From the NCBI RefSeq assembly GCF_003063355.1, contig NZ_NESH01000006.1, positions 186,001 through 250,000 on the forward strand: DNA of 64,000 nucleotides. Direction: 5' to 3'. The position numbers and the translations under genes are program-made. The notes under the pieces were generated by a model. The model saw only the letters and a program-made list of their open reading frames with translations, had not been told where the DNA came from and made no database searches. Source of the stretch: Limnohabitans sp. Bal53. GTDB taxonomy: Bacteria > Pseudomonadota > Gammaproteobacteria > Burkholderiales > Burkholderiaceae_C. This document shows positions 18,668-27,432 of the stretch, piece after piece. Position 1 is the stretch's first letter; each line of letters starts with the position of its first letter.

Positions 18668-19786
18668 ATGATGAATCTCCCGAAATGGATGCTGGCCACT
18701 TTGGCCTTGGCCTTGGCGATCCCTGTGTGGGCCGCAGACGATAAGAAGGCCCCTGCCGCCGCCAAGCCCAGCCTCACGGTCACCACGGCCCAACCGCTCA
18801 AGGTCGATTGGACGCACAAAATCAGTGCCAACGGCAACTTGGCCGCATGGCAAGAGGCCATTGTTGGAGCCGAGGCCAATGGCCTGAAGATCACCGAGGT
18901 GCGTGTGAACGTGGGCGATCGGGTGCAGCGCGGCGATGTGCTGGCCACTTTGCAGGCCGACAGCTTGCGGGCCGAGTTGGCGCATGCCGAAGCCATGCTC
19001 GCTGAAGCCACCGCCAGCGCCCAAGAAGCCAAGGCCCAGGCCGATCGCGCCCGCAGCCTGCAGCAGCAGGGGTTTTTCAGCAACGCGCAATTGAGCCAAG
19101 CGCTGGCGGCTGAGGCCTCGTCAGTGGCCCGCGTGCAGTCCGCCCGCGCGGTGGTGCAGTTGCAAAACGTGCGCTTGACCCAAACCCAGGTGCGTGCGCC
19201 CGATGCGGGCGTGATCTCGGCGCGGCAAGCCACAGTGGGTAGTGTGGTGGGTGCGGGCACCGAACTGTTCCGCCTGATTCGCCAAGGCCGCATCGAGTGG
19301 CGCGCTGAAGTCACGGCTGCCGAGATTGGCCGCATCCAGGTGGGCGCACCCGTGCAAGTCAAAGCCGCCAGTGGCCAGTTGCTGCAGGGCAAAGTGCGCA
19401 TGGTTGCGCCCTCGGTCGATGCACAAACCCGCAACGCACTGGTTTATGTCGACTTGCCCGCCGCCACTGGCAGCGCCCGAGCAGGCATGTTCGCCCAAGG
19501 CGAAATCGCGCTGGGCCAAAGTCAAGCACTCACCGTGCCACAAACGGCGGTGGTGGTGCGCGACGGTTTCAGTTATGTCTACACCGTGGGGTCTGATCAG
19601 AAAGTCAGCCAGCTCAAGGTGCAAACCGGACGCCAAAGCGGCGATCGGGTCGAGGTGACCAGTGGCTTGAAAGCCGATGCCCGTGTGGTGGCCAGCGGCG
19701 GCGCGTTTTTGAACCATGGCGACACGGTGCGTGTGGTCGATGCACCCGCCGTTACGGCAGCCCCGTCAGCTTCTGCCAACCAATAA
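18668..19786 (+). CDS. RND efflux periplasmic adaptor (membrane fusion protein)
   Basis: Links an inner-membrane RND pump to an outer-membrane channel. The 372-residue protein has a signal peptide ending LALAIPVWAAD, a lipoyl half (KISANGNLAAWQEAIVGAE), a helical hairpin near residues 90-150 and the second lipoyl half (VRAPDAGVISARQATVGSVV), then beta-barrel and membrane-proximal domains. The start at 18668 has AGGAAG 7 bp upstream; the longer frame has no signal. The RND gene follows after 9 bp. No outer-membrane factor is nearby, so a shared TolC-like channel is likely. Confidence 0.93.
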   Translation: MMNLPKWMLATLALALAIPVWAADDKKAPAAAKPSLTVTTAQPLKVDWTHKISANGNLAAWQEAIVGAEANGLKITEVRVNVGDRVQRGDVLATLQADSLRAELAHAEAMLAEATASAQEAKAQADRARSLQQQGFFSNAQLSQALAAEASSVARVQSARAVVQLQNVRLTQTQVRAPDAGVISARQATVGSVVGAGTELFRLIRQGRIEWRAEVTAAEIGRIQVGAPVQVKAASGQLLQGKVRMVAPSVDAQTRNALVYVDLPAATGSARAGMFAQGEIALGQSQALTVPQTAVVVRDGFSYVYTVGSDQKVSQLKVQTGRQSGDRVEVTSGLKADARVVASGGAFLNHGDTVRVVDAPAVTAAPSASANQ

Positions 19787-19795
19787 AGGGACGTC

Positions 19796-22700
19796 ATGAT
19801 CAACGTCTCTTCTTGGTCGATCCGCAACCCGATTCCGGCCGTCATGCTGTTTGTGCTGCTGACGCTGGCGGGCTTCATCGCCTTTGGGTCCATGAAAGTG
19901 CAAAACTTTCCGGACCTGGATGTGCCCACGATTTCCATCACGGCCAGCTTACCGGGCACCGCGCCTTCGCAGCTCGAAACCGATGTGGCCCGCAAGCTCG
20001 AAAACGCGCTGGCGCCGCTGCAAGGCCTCAAACACATCACCACGAAGGTGCAAGACGGATCGGTATCGATCACCGCCGAGTTCCGCATGGAAAAACCCAG
20101 CCAAGAAGCGGTGGACGATGTGCGCTCGGCCATCCAGGGTGTGCGGGCCGATTTGCCCGGCGACCTGCGCGACCCGGTGGTGCAAAAGCTCAACTTGGCC
20201 GGCTCGCCCGTGCTGGCGTATACCGTGCGCTCTTCGCGCATGGACGATGAGGCCCTGTCGTGGTTGGTGGACAAAGACATCACCCGCAAGCTCTTGTCGC
20301 TGCGCGGCGTGGGTGCCGTTAACCGCGTGGGTGGCGTGACGCGTGAGGTGCGCGTGGCGCTCGATGTGAACCGTTTGCAGGCGCTGGGCATCACGGCGGC
20401 CGAAGTGTCGCGTCAACTCAAGCAGGTGCAGCAAGAAGGCTCGGGCGGGCGCATGGATTTGGGCGTGGGCGAGCAGCCTGTGCGCACGCTGGCCACCGTC
20501 AAAACCGCGCAAGAGGTGGGCCAGATCGAGTTGGCCACCTCGCGTGGTGGCAGCGTTCGCCTGGACCAAGTGGCCACGGTGAGTGACACCCTGGCCGATG
20601 CGCGTTCAGCCGCCACCTTGGACGGTGTGCCTGTGGTCGGTTTTGAGGTGGTGCGCAGCAAAGGCGAGAGCGAGGTGGCCGTGGGCCGCTTGGTGCGTCA
20701 GGCGCTGGCCGAATACCGCTTGCAAAACCCGGACATCGAGATCACCGAATCCTTCGACTTCGTGACCCCGGTGGAAGAGGAATACGACGGCTCTTTGGTG
20801 CTCTTGTACGAAGGGGCCATTTTGGCGGTGCTGGTGGTGTGGCTTTTCTTGCGTGACTGGCGCGCCACTTTTGTCACCGCAGTGGCGCTGCCACTGTCGG
20901 TCATCCCGGCCTTCATTGGTATGGCGTATTTGGGTTTTTCCATCAACGTGGTGACTTTGCTGGCACTGTCTTTGGTGATCGGCGTGTTGGTGGACGACGC
21001 GATCGTCGAGGTGGAAAACATCGTGCGCCATCTGCGCATGGGCAAGTCGCCGTACCAGGCGGCCATGGAGGCGGCCGATGAAATTGGTCTGGCCGTGATT
21101 GCCACCACCTTCACCCTGATCGCGGTGTTTTTGCCCACGGCCTTCATGAGCGGCATCCCGGGTAAGTTCTTCAAGCAGTTTGGCTGGACGGCGTCGCTGG
21201 CGGTGTTCGCCTCGTTGGTGGTGGCGCGGGTGCTCACGCCCATGATGGCAGCGTACATCTTGAAGCCCATTGTCACGGCCGCGCACGAGCCGGGCTGGCT
21301 CAAGCGCTACATGGTCTGGGCCACTTGGTGCATGCGGCACCGCTTGGTCACCATGGTGTTGGCCACGTTGTTTTTCATCGGCTCCATCATGCTGGTGCCT
21401 TTGCTGCCCAAGGGCTTCATTCCGCCAGACGATAACTCACAAACCCAGGTTTATGTGGAGCTGCCACCGGGCTCGACCTTGGCGCAAACCCAGGCCAGCG
21501 CCGAGCACGCCCGCAAACTGCTCATGACGGTGAACGATGTGAAGAGCGTTTACACCACGATTGGCGGCGGCAGCGCGGGCTCTGACCCGTTTGCAGGCGG
21601 CGGCGCGGCCGAGGTGCGCAAGGCCACACTCACCATCCAGTTGACCGAGCGCGGTACACGTCCGCGCAAACAAGCGATTGAAAACGACATCCGAGTGGCT
21701 TTGCAGCAACTGCCTGGGGTGCGCACCAAGGTGGGCCTGGGCGGCTCGGGCGAGAAATACGTGCTGGTGCTCACGGGTGAAGACCCGCAGGCTCTGCAAA
21801 CCGCGGCCATGGCGGTGGAGCGCGACCTGCGCACCATCCAAGGCTTGGGGTCGATCGCGTCCACCGCCAGCTTGGTTCGCCCCGAGATCGCAGTGCGCCC
21901 CGACTTTGCCAAGGCCGCCGATTTGGGCGTGACCAGCTCGGCCATCAGCGACACCTTGCGTGTGGCCACCTTGGGTGATTACGACGCGGCCCTGCCCAAG
22001 CTCAATTTGTCGGAGCGCCAGGTCCCCATCGTTGTGAAGTTGGGCGACGAGTCCCGGCAAGACCTGACCACGCTCGAGCGCCTCATGGTGCCCGGCAGCC
22101 GTGGCCCCGTCATGCTGGGCCAGGTGGCCAGCATCGAGGTGGCGGGCGGCCCGGCGGTCATTGACCGCTACGACCGCCAGCGCAACATCAACTTCGAGAT
22201 CGAACTGTCGGGCATGCCGCTGGGTGATGTGACAGCGGCGGTGCAAAAGCTGCCTGCTCTGCAAAGCTTGCCGCCGGGCGTGAAGGTCGTCGAAGTGGGT
22301 GACGCTGAAGTCATGGGCGAACTCTTTGCCAGCTTTGGTCTGGCCATGATGATTGGCGTGCTGTGCATCTACATCGTGCTGGTGCTGTTGTTCAAGGGCT
22401 TCTTGCACCCCATCACGATTTTGGCAGCGCTGCCGTTGTCGTTGGGGGGCGCCTTTGTGGGTCTGCTGATCGCGCAAAAGAGCTTCTCCATGCCCTCGCT
22501 CATTGGCCTGATCATGCTCATGGGCATCGCCACCAAAAACTCCATCTTGTTGGTGGAGTACGCGATCGAAGCGCGGCGCGGCAAACCCGCCGAGGGCGAT
22601 CATCCCGCTGTGCCGCCGATGAGCCGCTGGGATGCCTTGCTCGACGCGTGCCACAAACGTGCCCGGCCCATCGTCATGACGACGATTGCCATGGGCGCAG

Positions 22701-22903
22701 GCATGCTGCCCATTGCCGTGGGTTGGGGCGCGGCCGACGCGAGCTTCCGCTCGCCCATGGCCATTGCCGTGATCGGCGGCTTGCTCACCAGCACGGTGCT
22801 GAGCTTGCTGGTGGTGCCGGTGGTGTTCACGTATCTGGATGATTTGGGGCAGTGGTCAGGCCGCATGTTTCGAAAAATCACACAAACAAGGGGCAAAGCA
22901 TGA
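19796..22903 (+). CDS. RND efflux permease (HAE-1 type)
   Basis: Proton-driven trimeric inner-membrane exporter of 1035 residues, the usual length. It begins INVSSWSIRNPIPAVML with the first helix, then the porter domain. The central helix 4 contains the proton-relay Asp pair (VIGVLVDDAIVEVENIVRH), and a second half repeats the layout with GIATKNSILLVEYAIEA. The absence of a heavy-metal CzcA-type signature suggests export of hydrophobic compounds, but the substrate is unknown. Its stop overlaps the start of the SDR gene in an ATGA. Confidence 0.94.
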   Translation: MINVSSWSIRNPIPAVMLFVLLTLAGFIAFGSMKVQNFPDLDVPTISITASLPGTAPSQLETDVARKLENALAPLQGLKHITTKVQDGSVSITAEFRMEKPSQEAVDDVRSAIQGVRADLPGDLRDPVVQKLNLAGSPVLAYTVRSSRMDDEALSWLVDKDITRKLLSLRGVGAVNRVGGVTREVRVALDVNRLQALGITAAEVSRQLKQVQQEGSGGRMDLGVGEQPVRTLATVKTAQEVGQIELATSRGGSVRLDQVATVSDTLADARSAATLDGVPVVGFEVVRSKGESEVAVGRLVRQALAEYRLQNPDIEITESFDFVTPVEEEYDGSLVLLYEGAILAVLVVWLFLRDWRATFVTAVALPLSVIPAFIGMAYLGFSINVVTLLALSLVIGVLVDDAIVEVENIVRHLRMGKSPYQAAMEAADEIGLAVIATTFTLIAVFLPTAFMSGIPGKFFKQFGWTASLAVFASLVVARVLTPMMAAYILKPIVTAAHEPGWLKRYMVWATWCMRHRLVTMVLATLFFIGSIMLVPLLPKGFIPPDDNSQTQVYVELPPGSTLAQTQASAEHARKLLMTVNDVKSVYTTIGGGSAGSDPFAGGGAAEVRKATLTIQLTERGTRPRKQAIENDIRVALQQLPGVRTKVGLGGSGEKYVLVLTGEDPQALQTAAMAVERDLRTIQGLGSIASTASLVRPEIAVRPDFAKAADLGVTSSAISDTLRVATLGDYDAALPKLNLSERQVPIVVKLGDESRQDLTTLERLMVPGSRGPVMLGQVASIEVAGGPAVIDRYDRQRNINFEIELSGMPLGDVTAAVQKLPALQSLPPGVKVVEVGDAEVMGELFASFGLAMMIGVLCIYIVLVLLFKGFLHPITILAALPLSLGGAFVGLLIAQKSFSMPSLIGLIMLMGIATKNSILLVEYAIEARRGKPAEGDHPAVPPMSRWDALLDACHKRARPIVMTTIAMGAGMLPIAVGWGAADASFRSPMAIAVIGGLLTSTVLSLLVVPVVFTYLDDLGQWSGRMFRKITQTRGKA

Positions 22904-23601
22904 GCAACAAGGTGGCCTTGGTGGTGGGCGGCGGCACGGGGATGGGTGCAGCTGCGGCTCGCAAACTGGCGCAAGATGGTTTTCAGGTGGCGGTCTTGTC
23001 CTCGTCCGGCAAGGGCGAGGTGCTGGGGCGGGAGTTGGGTGGCATTGGCCTGACCGGCTCGAACCAATCGAGTGAAGACCTGCAAAAGCTGGTCGACCAA
23101 ACCATGGCGCGTTGGGGCCGCATCGATGTGCTGGTCAACAGTGCAGGCCACGGCCCCAAGGGCCCGGTGCTGGAGCTGACCGATGCGCAGTGGCATTTGG
23201 GGCTCGACATGTATTTCTTGAACGTGGTGCGTGCCGTGCGTTGTGTGGCGCCCATCATGGTCCAGCAAAAAGCGGGGGCCATTGTCAACATCTCTAGCGC
23301 CTGGGTGGTCGAGCCCAGCGCCATGTTCCCGACGTCTGCGGTGGCGCGCGCAGGTCTCGCCGCTTTCACCAAACTGTTTGCCGACGAGCACGCTGCGCAC
23401 AACGTGCGCATGAACAATGTCTTGCCCGGCTGGATCGACAGTTTGCCCGCCAAAGAAGAGCGCCGCGAAAGCGTGCCCATGCAGCGTTATGGCACCAGCG
23501 AAGAAGTGGCCGCGACCATCGCTTTTTTGGCCTCAGAAGGCGCGGCCTACATTACGGGTCAGAACATCCGTGTTGACGGCGGCTTGATGCGCTCGGTCTA
23601 A
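22900..23601 (+). CDS. Short-chain dehydrogenase/reductase-like protein with altered catalytic pair
   Basis: Rossmann-fold SDR of 233 residues with the dinucleotide motif VVGGGTGMGAAAARKLA, the NSAG strand end and the catalytic-Ser region NISSAWVVEPS. Where classical SDRs have YxxxK, this protein reads TSAVARAGLAAF, so Tyr is replaced by Ser and Lys by Arg. A class of such SDRs exists in Burkholderiales as far as I recall, so this is probably a real subfamily and not a damaged gene. The start overlaps the RND permease stop (ATGA), which suggests a common transcript with the efflux pump. Confidence 0.85.
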   Translation: MSNKVALVVGGGTGMGAAAARKLAQDGFQVAVLSSSGKGEVLGRELGGIGLTGSNQSSEDLQKLVDQTMARWGRIDVLVNSAGHGPKGPVLELTDAQWHLGLDMYFLNVVRAVRCVAPIMVQQKAGAIVNISSAWVVEPSAMFPTSAVARAGLAAFTKLFADEHAAHNVRMNNVLPGWIDSLPAKEERRESVPMQRYGTSEEVAATIAFLASEGAAYITGQNIRVDGGLMRSV

Positions 23602-23625
23602 GAAACGACAGACAACCCGTCACTG

Positions 23626-24633
23626 TCAGGCCAGAACGGCTTGGGCTACTGCTAAATAAACCGGGATGCCCAGCACGATGTTCAGCGGAAAGGTCAGTCC
23701 CAGGCTGAGCCCGAAATACAGCGCGGGTTTGGCTTCGGGCAAGGCGGTGCGCAGCACGGCGGGCACGGCGATGTAGGACGCGCTGGCGGCAAGCACCATG
23801 AGCAAGGCCCCGTCGCCTGCGTTGAGGTTCAAGACATACGCCAGACCCAAGGCCAGGCCCGCGTGCACCAAGGGGCCAATCACCGCATAAGCGATCAGCA
23901 CGGGCGACTGGCCTTTGACTTGCGGCAGGTTGCGCGACGCCATCAAGCCCATGTCGAGCAGGAAGAAGGCCAGCATGCCTTTGAACAGGTCCACCGAAAA
24001 GGGCGCCATCGCTTCTTGACCTGCTTCGCCCGTGACCAGGCCGATGACCATGGCCCCCAAGAGCAGCAATTGCGCACCATCGGTGAAGGACTCGTGCAGG
24101 ATCTTGCCCACCGACGCGCCATGGGGTGCGGCAGGCCCACCCAGTGCGGCCGCACCGCCCGCTTGCAGCACCAAGCCCGAGGCCTGCTTTTGCCGCAATG
24201 AATTGGCCAACACCACCGCCAAGATGATGGCGGGCGACTCCATCAAGGCCATGGCCGCCGCCATGTGTCCGCCGTAGGGCACGCCCTGGTTTTCCAGCGT
24301 CTGCACCGCCGTGACAAACGTCACCGCACTCACCGAGCCATACGTGGCGGCCACGGCGGCTGCGTCAAAACCTGAAACAAAGCGCCGCAGCACGGTGTAA
24401 CCGATGAGCGGGATAACGATGGCCAGCAATACCGCAGCAGCCAAGCTGATGCCCACGCTGGCCGTCAGGCCAGATTGCGACAGCGCAAAGCCACCTTTGA
24501 GGCCCAAGGCCATCAGCAGGTAAAGGGACAAGAAGCGGGAGATGGCGGGCGGAATTTCGAGGTTGGATTTGACGGTGCCCGCCAGCACGCCGAAGATGAA
24601 AAAGAGAATGGCCGGGTCGATCAGATTTTGCAT
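23626..24633 (-). CDS. SbtA-family sodium-dependent bicarbonate permease
   Basis: Inner-membrane permease of 335 residues with about ten hydrophobic segments and the family start MQNLIDPAILFFIFGVLAG. It also shows the SVSAVTFVTA and GHMAAAMALMESPAI stretches known from cyanobacterial SbtA. SbtA imports HCO3- with Na+; here it may feed anaplerotic carboxylases. AAGGAA lies 7 bp before the ATG at 24633; an ATG 24 bp upstream is less well placed. It is divergent from a LysR regulator, as in known inorganic-carbon uptake loci. Confidence 0.85.
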   Translation of the reverse strand: MQNLIDPAILFFIFGVLAGTVKSNLEIPPAISRFLSLYLLMALGLKGGFALSQSGLTASVGISLAAAVLLAIVIPLIGYTVLRRFVSGFDAAAVAATYGSVSAVTFVTAVQTLENQGVPYGGHMAAAMALMESPAIILAVVLANSLRQKQASGLVLQAGGAAALGGPAAPHGASVGKILHESFTDGAQLLLLGAMVIGLVTGEAGQEAMAPFSVDLFKGMLAFFLLDMGLMASRNLPQVKGQSPVLIAYAVIGPLVHAGLALGLAYVLNLNAGDGALLMVLAASASYIAVPAVLRTALPEAKPALYFGLSLGLTFPLNIVLGIPVYLAVAQAVLA

Positions 24634-24657
24634 GAGGGTGTTCCTTGCGCCGATCAT

Positions 24658-24690
24658 AGAAATCGACGGGCCACTTGTAAAATCGATTCT
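24658..24690. promoter_or_regulatory. Candidate LysR operator between the bicarbonate permease and its regulator
   Basis: An inverted repeat AGAAATCGA (24658-24666) and TCGATTCT (24683-24690) with a 16-bp spacer lies in the 84-bp divergent intergenic region. The right arm forms part of the 8-bp palindrome AATCGATT (24681-24688). The position fits a LysR recognition site controlling both genes. The assignment is inference from symmetry and location. Confidence 0.4.
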
Positions 24691-24717
24691 TCGACCTTTG
24701 AATATAGATAAAATCCT

Positions 24718-25614
24718 ATGAATGTCAGCTTCCGCCAATTGCGCTTGTTTTTGGCTTTGGCCGAAACTGGCAGCGTGAGCGCTGCGGCCAAGGTGATGCA
24801 CGTCACCCAGCCCACGGCTTCGATGCAGCTCAAGGACATCAGCGAATCCGTGGGTTTGCCGCTGTACGAGTTGGTGGGCAAAAAGCTCTACCTGACTGAG
24901 GTGGGTCAAGAGCTGGCGCAAACCGCCCGTGCCGTGGCCCAGACTTGGGACGCGTTTGAGCAAAACGTGGACGCCGCCAAGGGCTTGTCGCGTGGCAAGC
25001 TGCGGGTGGCGGTGGTGAGCACCGCGAAGTACTTCATGCCGCACCTGATTGGCAGCTTTTGCAAGCGGCATCCAGCCATCGACGTGTCGCTCGAAATCCT
25101 GAACCGCGACGGCGTGGTGCAGCGCCTGCAGGGCAACCTCGATGACCTCTACATCATGTCCATGCCGCCCAAAGACATGGACTTGGGCGACGAGGCCTTC
25201 ATGCCCAACCCCATCGTGGTGATCGCGCCCACGTCCGACCCGCTGGCCAAACGCAGCGCCGTGCCTTTGCACGAGTTGGCGCAGCGCCGCTTCATCTTGC
25301 GTGAGAAGGGCTCAGGCACACGCATGGCCGCTGACCAGTTTTTCCGGTCCATGAAGTTTCGACCTGATGTGCGGCTGGAGCTGGGCAGCAACGAGGCGAT
25401 CAAGGAGTCCGTGGCCGGAGGCTTGGGCGTGGGCCTGGTCTCGCGCCATGCCTTGCATGGCCACCAGAAAGAAAACGGTGTGAGCGTGATCGACGTGGCT
25501 GGCTTTCCCCTGCCCTCGGCCTGGCACATCGTCTACCCAGCGGGCAAAAAATTGTCACCGCTGGCGCTGGCCTTCAAGCAGCATGTGCTCAAGCAGATCA
25601 GTCGGCGCAAATGA
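24718..25614 (+). CDS. LysR-family regulator, CbbR/CmpR-like
   Basis: DNA-binding regulator of 298 residues: N-terminal winged helix-turn-helix (FRQLRLFLALAETGSVSAAAKVMHVTQPTASMQLKDI) and a periplasmic-binding-like effector domain from residue 90. The wording (LREKGSGTRMAADQFF, ELGSNEAIKESVAGGLGVGLVS) is close to CbbR and CmpR, which sense carbon metabolites. Together with the divergent SbtA-type gene this suggests control of bicarbonate uptake. No RuBisCO or carbon-fixation genes are in the window. It converges with the photolyase gene, 10 bp apart. Confidence 0.9.
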   Translation: MNVSFRQLRLFLALAETGSVSAAAKVMHVTQPTASMQLKDISESVGLPLYELVGKKLYLTEVGQELAQTARAVAQTWDAFEQNVDAAKGLSRGKLRVAVVSTAKYFMPHLIGSFCKRHPAIDVSLEILNRDGVVQRLQGNLDDLYIMSMPPKDMDLGDEAFMPNPIVVIAPTSDPLAKRSAVPLHELAQRRFILREKGSGTRMAADQFFRSMKFRPDVRLELGSNEAIKESVAGGLGVGLVSRHALHGHQKENGVSVIDVAGFPLPSAWHIVYPAGKKLSPLALAFKQHVLKQISRRK

Positions 25615-25624
25615 CGCAGGCTTC

Positions 25625-27163
25625 TTAGACGCTGTCCAGCCCCGCCCTGGTTGCATGGGCTTGCTGCCCGATCTGCGCCTTGTCCTCGGCGCTCATCTTG
25701 CCCACATGCTTGACCATGAGCGCGGTGCGCGGGTTGCCGGAAAAGTCGCTCTCGTGGCGGATCAAAAAATCCCAGTACAGCGTGGTCATGGGGCAAGCAC
25801 TGGGGCCGGTGCGCACCTCGGGTTGGTAGCGGCAGCCTTTGCAGTAGTTGCTCATGCGGCTGATGTACTGGCCGCTGGCCACATAGGGCTTGCTGGTGAA
25901 GCGCCCGCCGTTGGCGTGCAGGGCCATGCCCAAGGTGTTGGGCGTTTCCACCCATTCCACCGCGTCGACATACATGGCGCGGTACCAGGCGCTCACTTGT
26001 TGGGGTGACAGGCCCGCCAGCACCGCAAACTGCCCGGTGACCATGAGCCGCTGGATGTGGTGCGCGTAGCTGTGTTGCAGTGTTTGGCCAATGGTGGCCT
26101 GCATGCAGGCCATGTGAGTGTCGCCCGTCCAGTACCACTTGGGCAAATCGCGGGTGTGGCCGTAGTGGTTGGCCTCGGCCATTTGTGGCATGTCTTGCCA
26201 GTACACACCACGAATGAACTCGCGCCAGCCCAGCACTTGCCGAATAAAGCCCTCGACACTCGCCAGGGGCAAGCCGCGTGCGTGGTAAGCCTGCTCGGCC
26301 GCCAGGATCACCTCGCGCGGGTTGAGCAAATGCAAATTCAGGCTGCTGCCCACCAGCGCGTGCCAGCCGAAAGGCAGCGTGGTCCACATGGCGTCTTGCC
26401 AAGCGCCAAAGTTTTCAAGCCGCTGGTCGATGAAATGCTGCAAAGCCACCAGCGCGTCTTCGCGGGTGACGGGCCAGGCAAAGTGGTCCAGCGTCCCCGG
26501 GTGATGGGCAAAGCGTGTTTGCACCAATGTGATCACGTCTTGTGTGACGCGGTCAGGTGCAAAGCGGGCGGGCGGGGGCACGGTGCCCGGACCTTTGGCG
26601 CCAAAGCCTTTGCGGTTTTCAGCGTCGTAGTTCCATTGGCCGCCGATCGGCTCTTTGCCTTCCATCAGGATGCCGTGGCGTTTGCGCATCTCGCGGTAAA
26701 AGAACTCCATGCGCAGCTCTTTTTTGTCGCCCGCCCATTTGGCAAACTCAGCTCGGCTGCACAAAAAGTGCGTATCGCCCACCCAGCGCAGCAGCACCTG
26801 GGCCTGCGCTGCAGCGTCTTCGATGAGCCGTTCCATGCGCCATGCCCCAGCTTCCATTGCCACCAGCGCTTGGGGGCGATGCTCTTGCAGTGCGCGGGCC
26901 AAGCGACCGGAAAAGTCAAAAGGCAAGGCCTGGTCGTCGACCTTCATATAGGTGAAGGGCATCTTGCGGCGGTGCGCTTCATTGGCGAAGTGCCGCATGC
27001 CCGACAGGAAAATGGCAATTCGCGCTTTGTGGTTCCAGACTTCGTCGGCTTCGCTGTCGGCCTCGATCATCAACAGACGGTCTTGGGCCGGGTCAAAGTC
27101 AGCCAAGGCCGGGTTGTCCCAGCCCAGCTGGTCGCCCAAAACCAAAATCAGGTGGCGTGTCAT
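25625..27163 (-). CDS. Iron-sulphur photolyase (PhrB / FeS-BCP type, cryptochrome/photolyase-related)
   Basis: Flavoprotein of 512 residues in the bacterial cryptochrome / (6-4) photolyase group. It begins MTRHLILVLGDQL and has the C-terminal FAD domain with LGWREFIRGVYW, HHIQRLMVTGQF and EWVETPNTLGMA. Near the C-terminus NYCKGCRYQPEVRTGPSACPM supplies three of the four cysteines expected for the 4Fe-4S cluster; an upstream Cys (HMACMQATIG) could be the fourth. The start at 27163 follows the DUF2256 stop by 2 bp. Role: light-driven repair of UV photoproducts. The divergent cluster next to it also suggests a light or singlet-oxygen response. Confidence 0.92.
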   Translation of the reverse strand: MTRHLILVLGDQLGWDNPALADFDPAQDRLLMIEADSEADEVWNHKARIAIFLSGMRHFANEAHRRKMPFTYMKVDDQALPFDFSGRLARALQEHRPQALVAMEAGAWRMERLIEDAAAQAQVLLRWVGDTHFLCSRAEFAKWAGDKKELRMEFFYREMRKRHGILMEGKEPIGGQWNYDAENRKGFGAKGPGTVPPPARFAPDRVTQDVITLVQTRFAHHPGTLDHFAWPVTREDALVALQHFIDQRLENFGAWQDAMWTTLPFGWHALVGSSLNLHLLNPREVILAAEQAYHARGLPLASVEGFIRQVLGWREFIRGVYWQDMPQMAEANHYGHTRDLPKWYWTGDTHMACMQATIGQTLQHSYAHHIQRLMVTGQFAVLAGLSPQQVSAWYRAMYVDAVEWVETPNTLGMALHANGGRFTSKPYVASGQYISRMSNYCKGCRYQPEVRTGPSACPMTTLYWDFLIRHESDFSGNPRTALMVKHVGKMSAEDKAQIGQQAHATRAGLDSV

Positions 27164-27165
27164 GT

Positions 27166-27345
27166 TCAACCCCGGGTGCCGATGGGGCTTTTGGCCTTGT
27201 CGGCCCGGCAGCGGTCGCTGCAATAGAGCACGTTGTCCCAGTTTTTGGCCCAGCTTTTGCGCCAGGTCATGGCTCTGCCACAAACCGTGCAAGGTTTCTG
27301 GGGCAAATCCTGTTTGTTCCCTTTAAAACCCGAGGTTTTGGGCAT
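27166..27345 (-). CDS. DUF2256 small zinc-finger-like protein
   Basis: A 59-residue protein with the DUF2256 pattern: LPQKPCTVCGRAMTWRKSW, then NWDNVLYCSDRCRADK. Four cysteines in two CxxC-type pairs suggest a zinc site. DUF2256 genes are often found beside photolyase-related genes, as here (2-bp gap). The ATG at 27345 has GGAG 6 bp upstream; an ATG and a TTG further upstream are in frame but poorly spaced. Function unknown. Confidence 0.85.
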   Translation of the reverse strand: MPKTSGFKGNKQDLPQKPCTVCGRAMTWRKSWAKNWDNVLYCSDRCRADKAKSPIGTRG

Positions 27346-27432
27346 GTGCATCTCCAATGAAAAGGGGCTGGCGTGACAATGTGGTTAAACGAGTTTAAAC
27401 TGATCAGTCACAAAATGAATTTTGAAGTGCAA
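27346..27432. promoter_or_regulatory. Divergent promoter region of the photolyase and gpx operons with a palindromic cluster
   Basis: The 87-bp space between DUF2256 and the glutathione peroxidase gene is AT-rich. It holds TTAAAC-GA-GTTTAA (27385-27398), the overlapping palindrome GTTTAAAC (27393-27400) and TGATCA (27401-27406). TGATC-type -35 boxes are known for the sigmaE/ChrR singlet-oxygen regulon, but I see no convincing matching -10 box in either direction. The symmetry suggests a regulator site that controls both operons. Confidence 0.4.

Noticed and set aside
24634-25272. In-frame upstream extension of the bicarbonate permease across the LysR gene
   Set aside because: The extension is antisense to LysR and would remove the intergenic control region; the start at 24633 has a good ribosome site.
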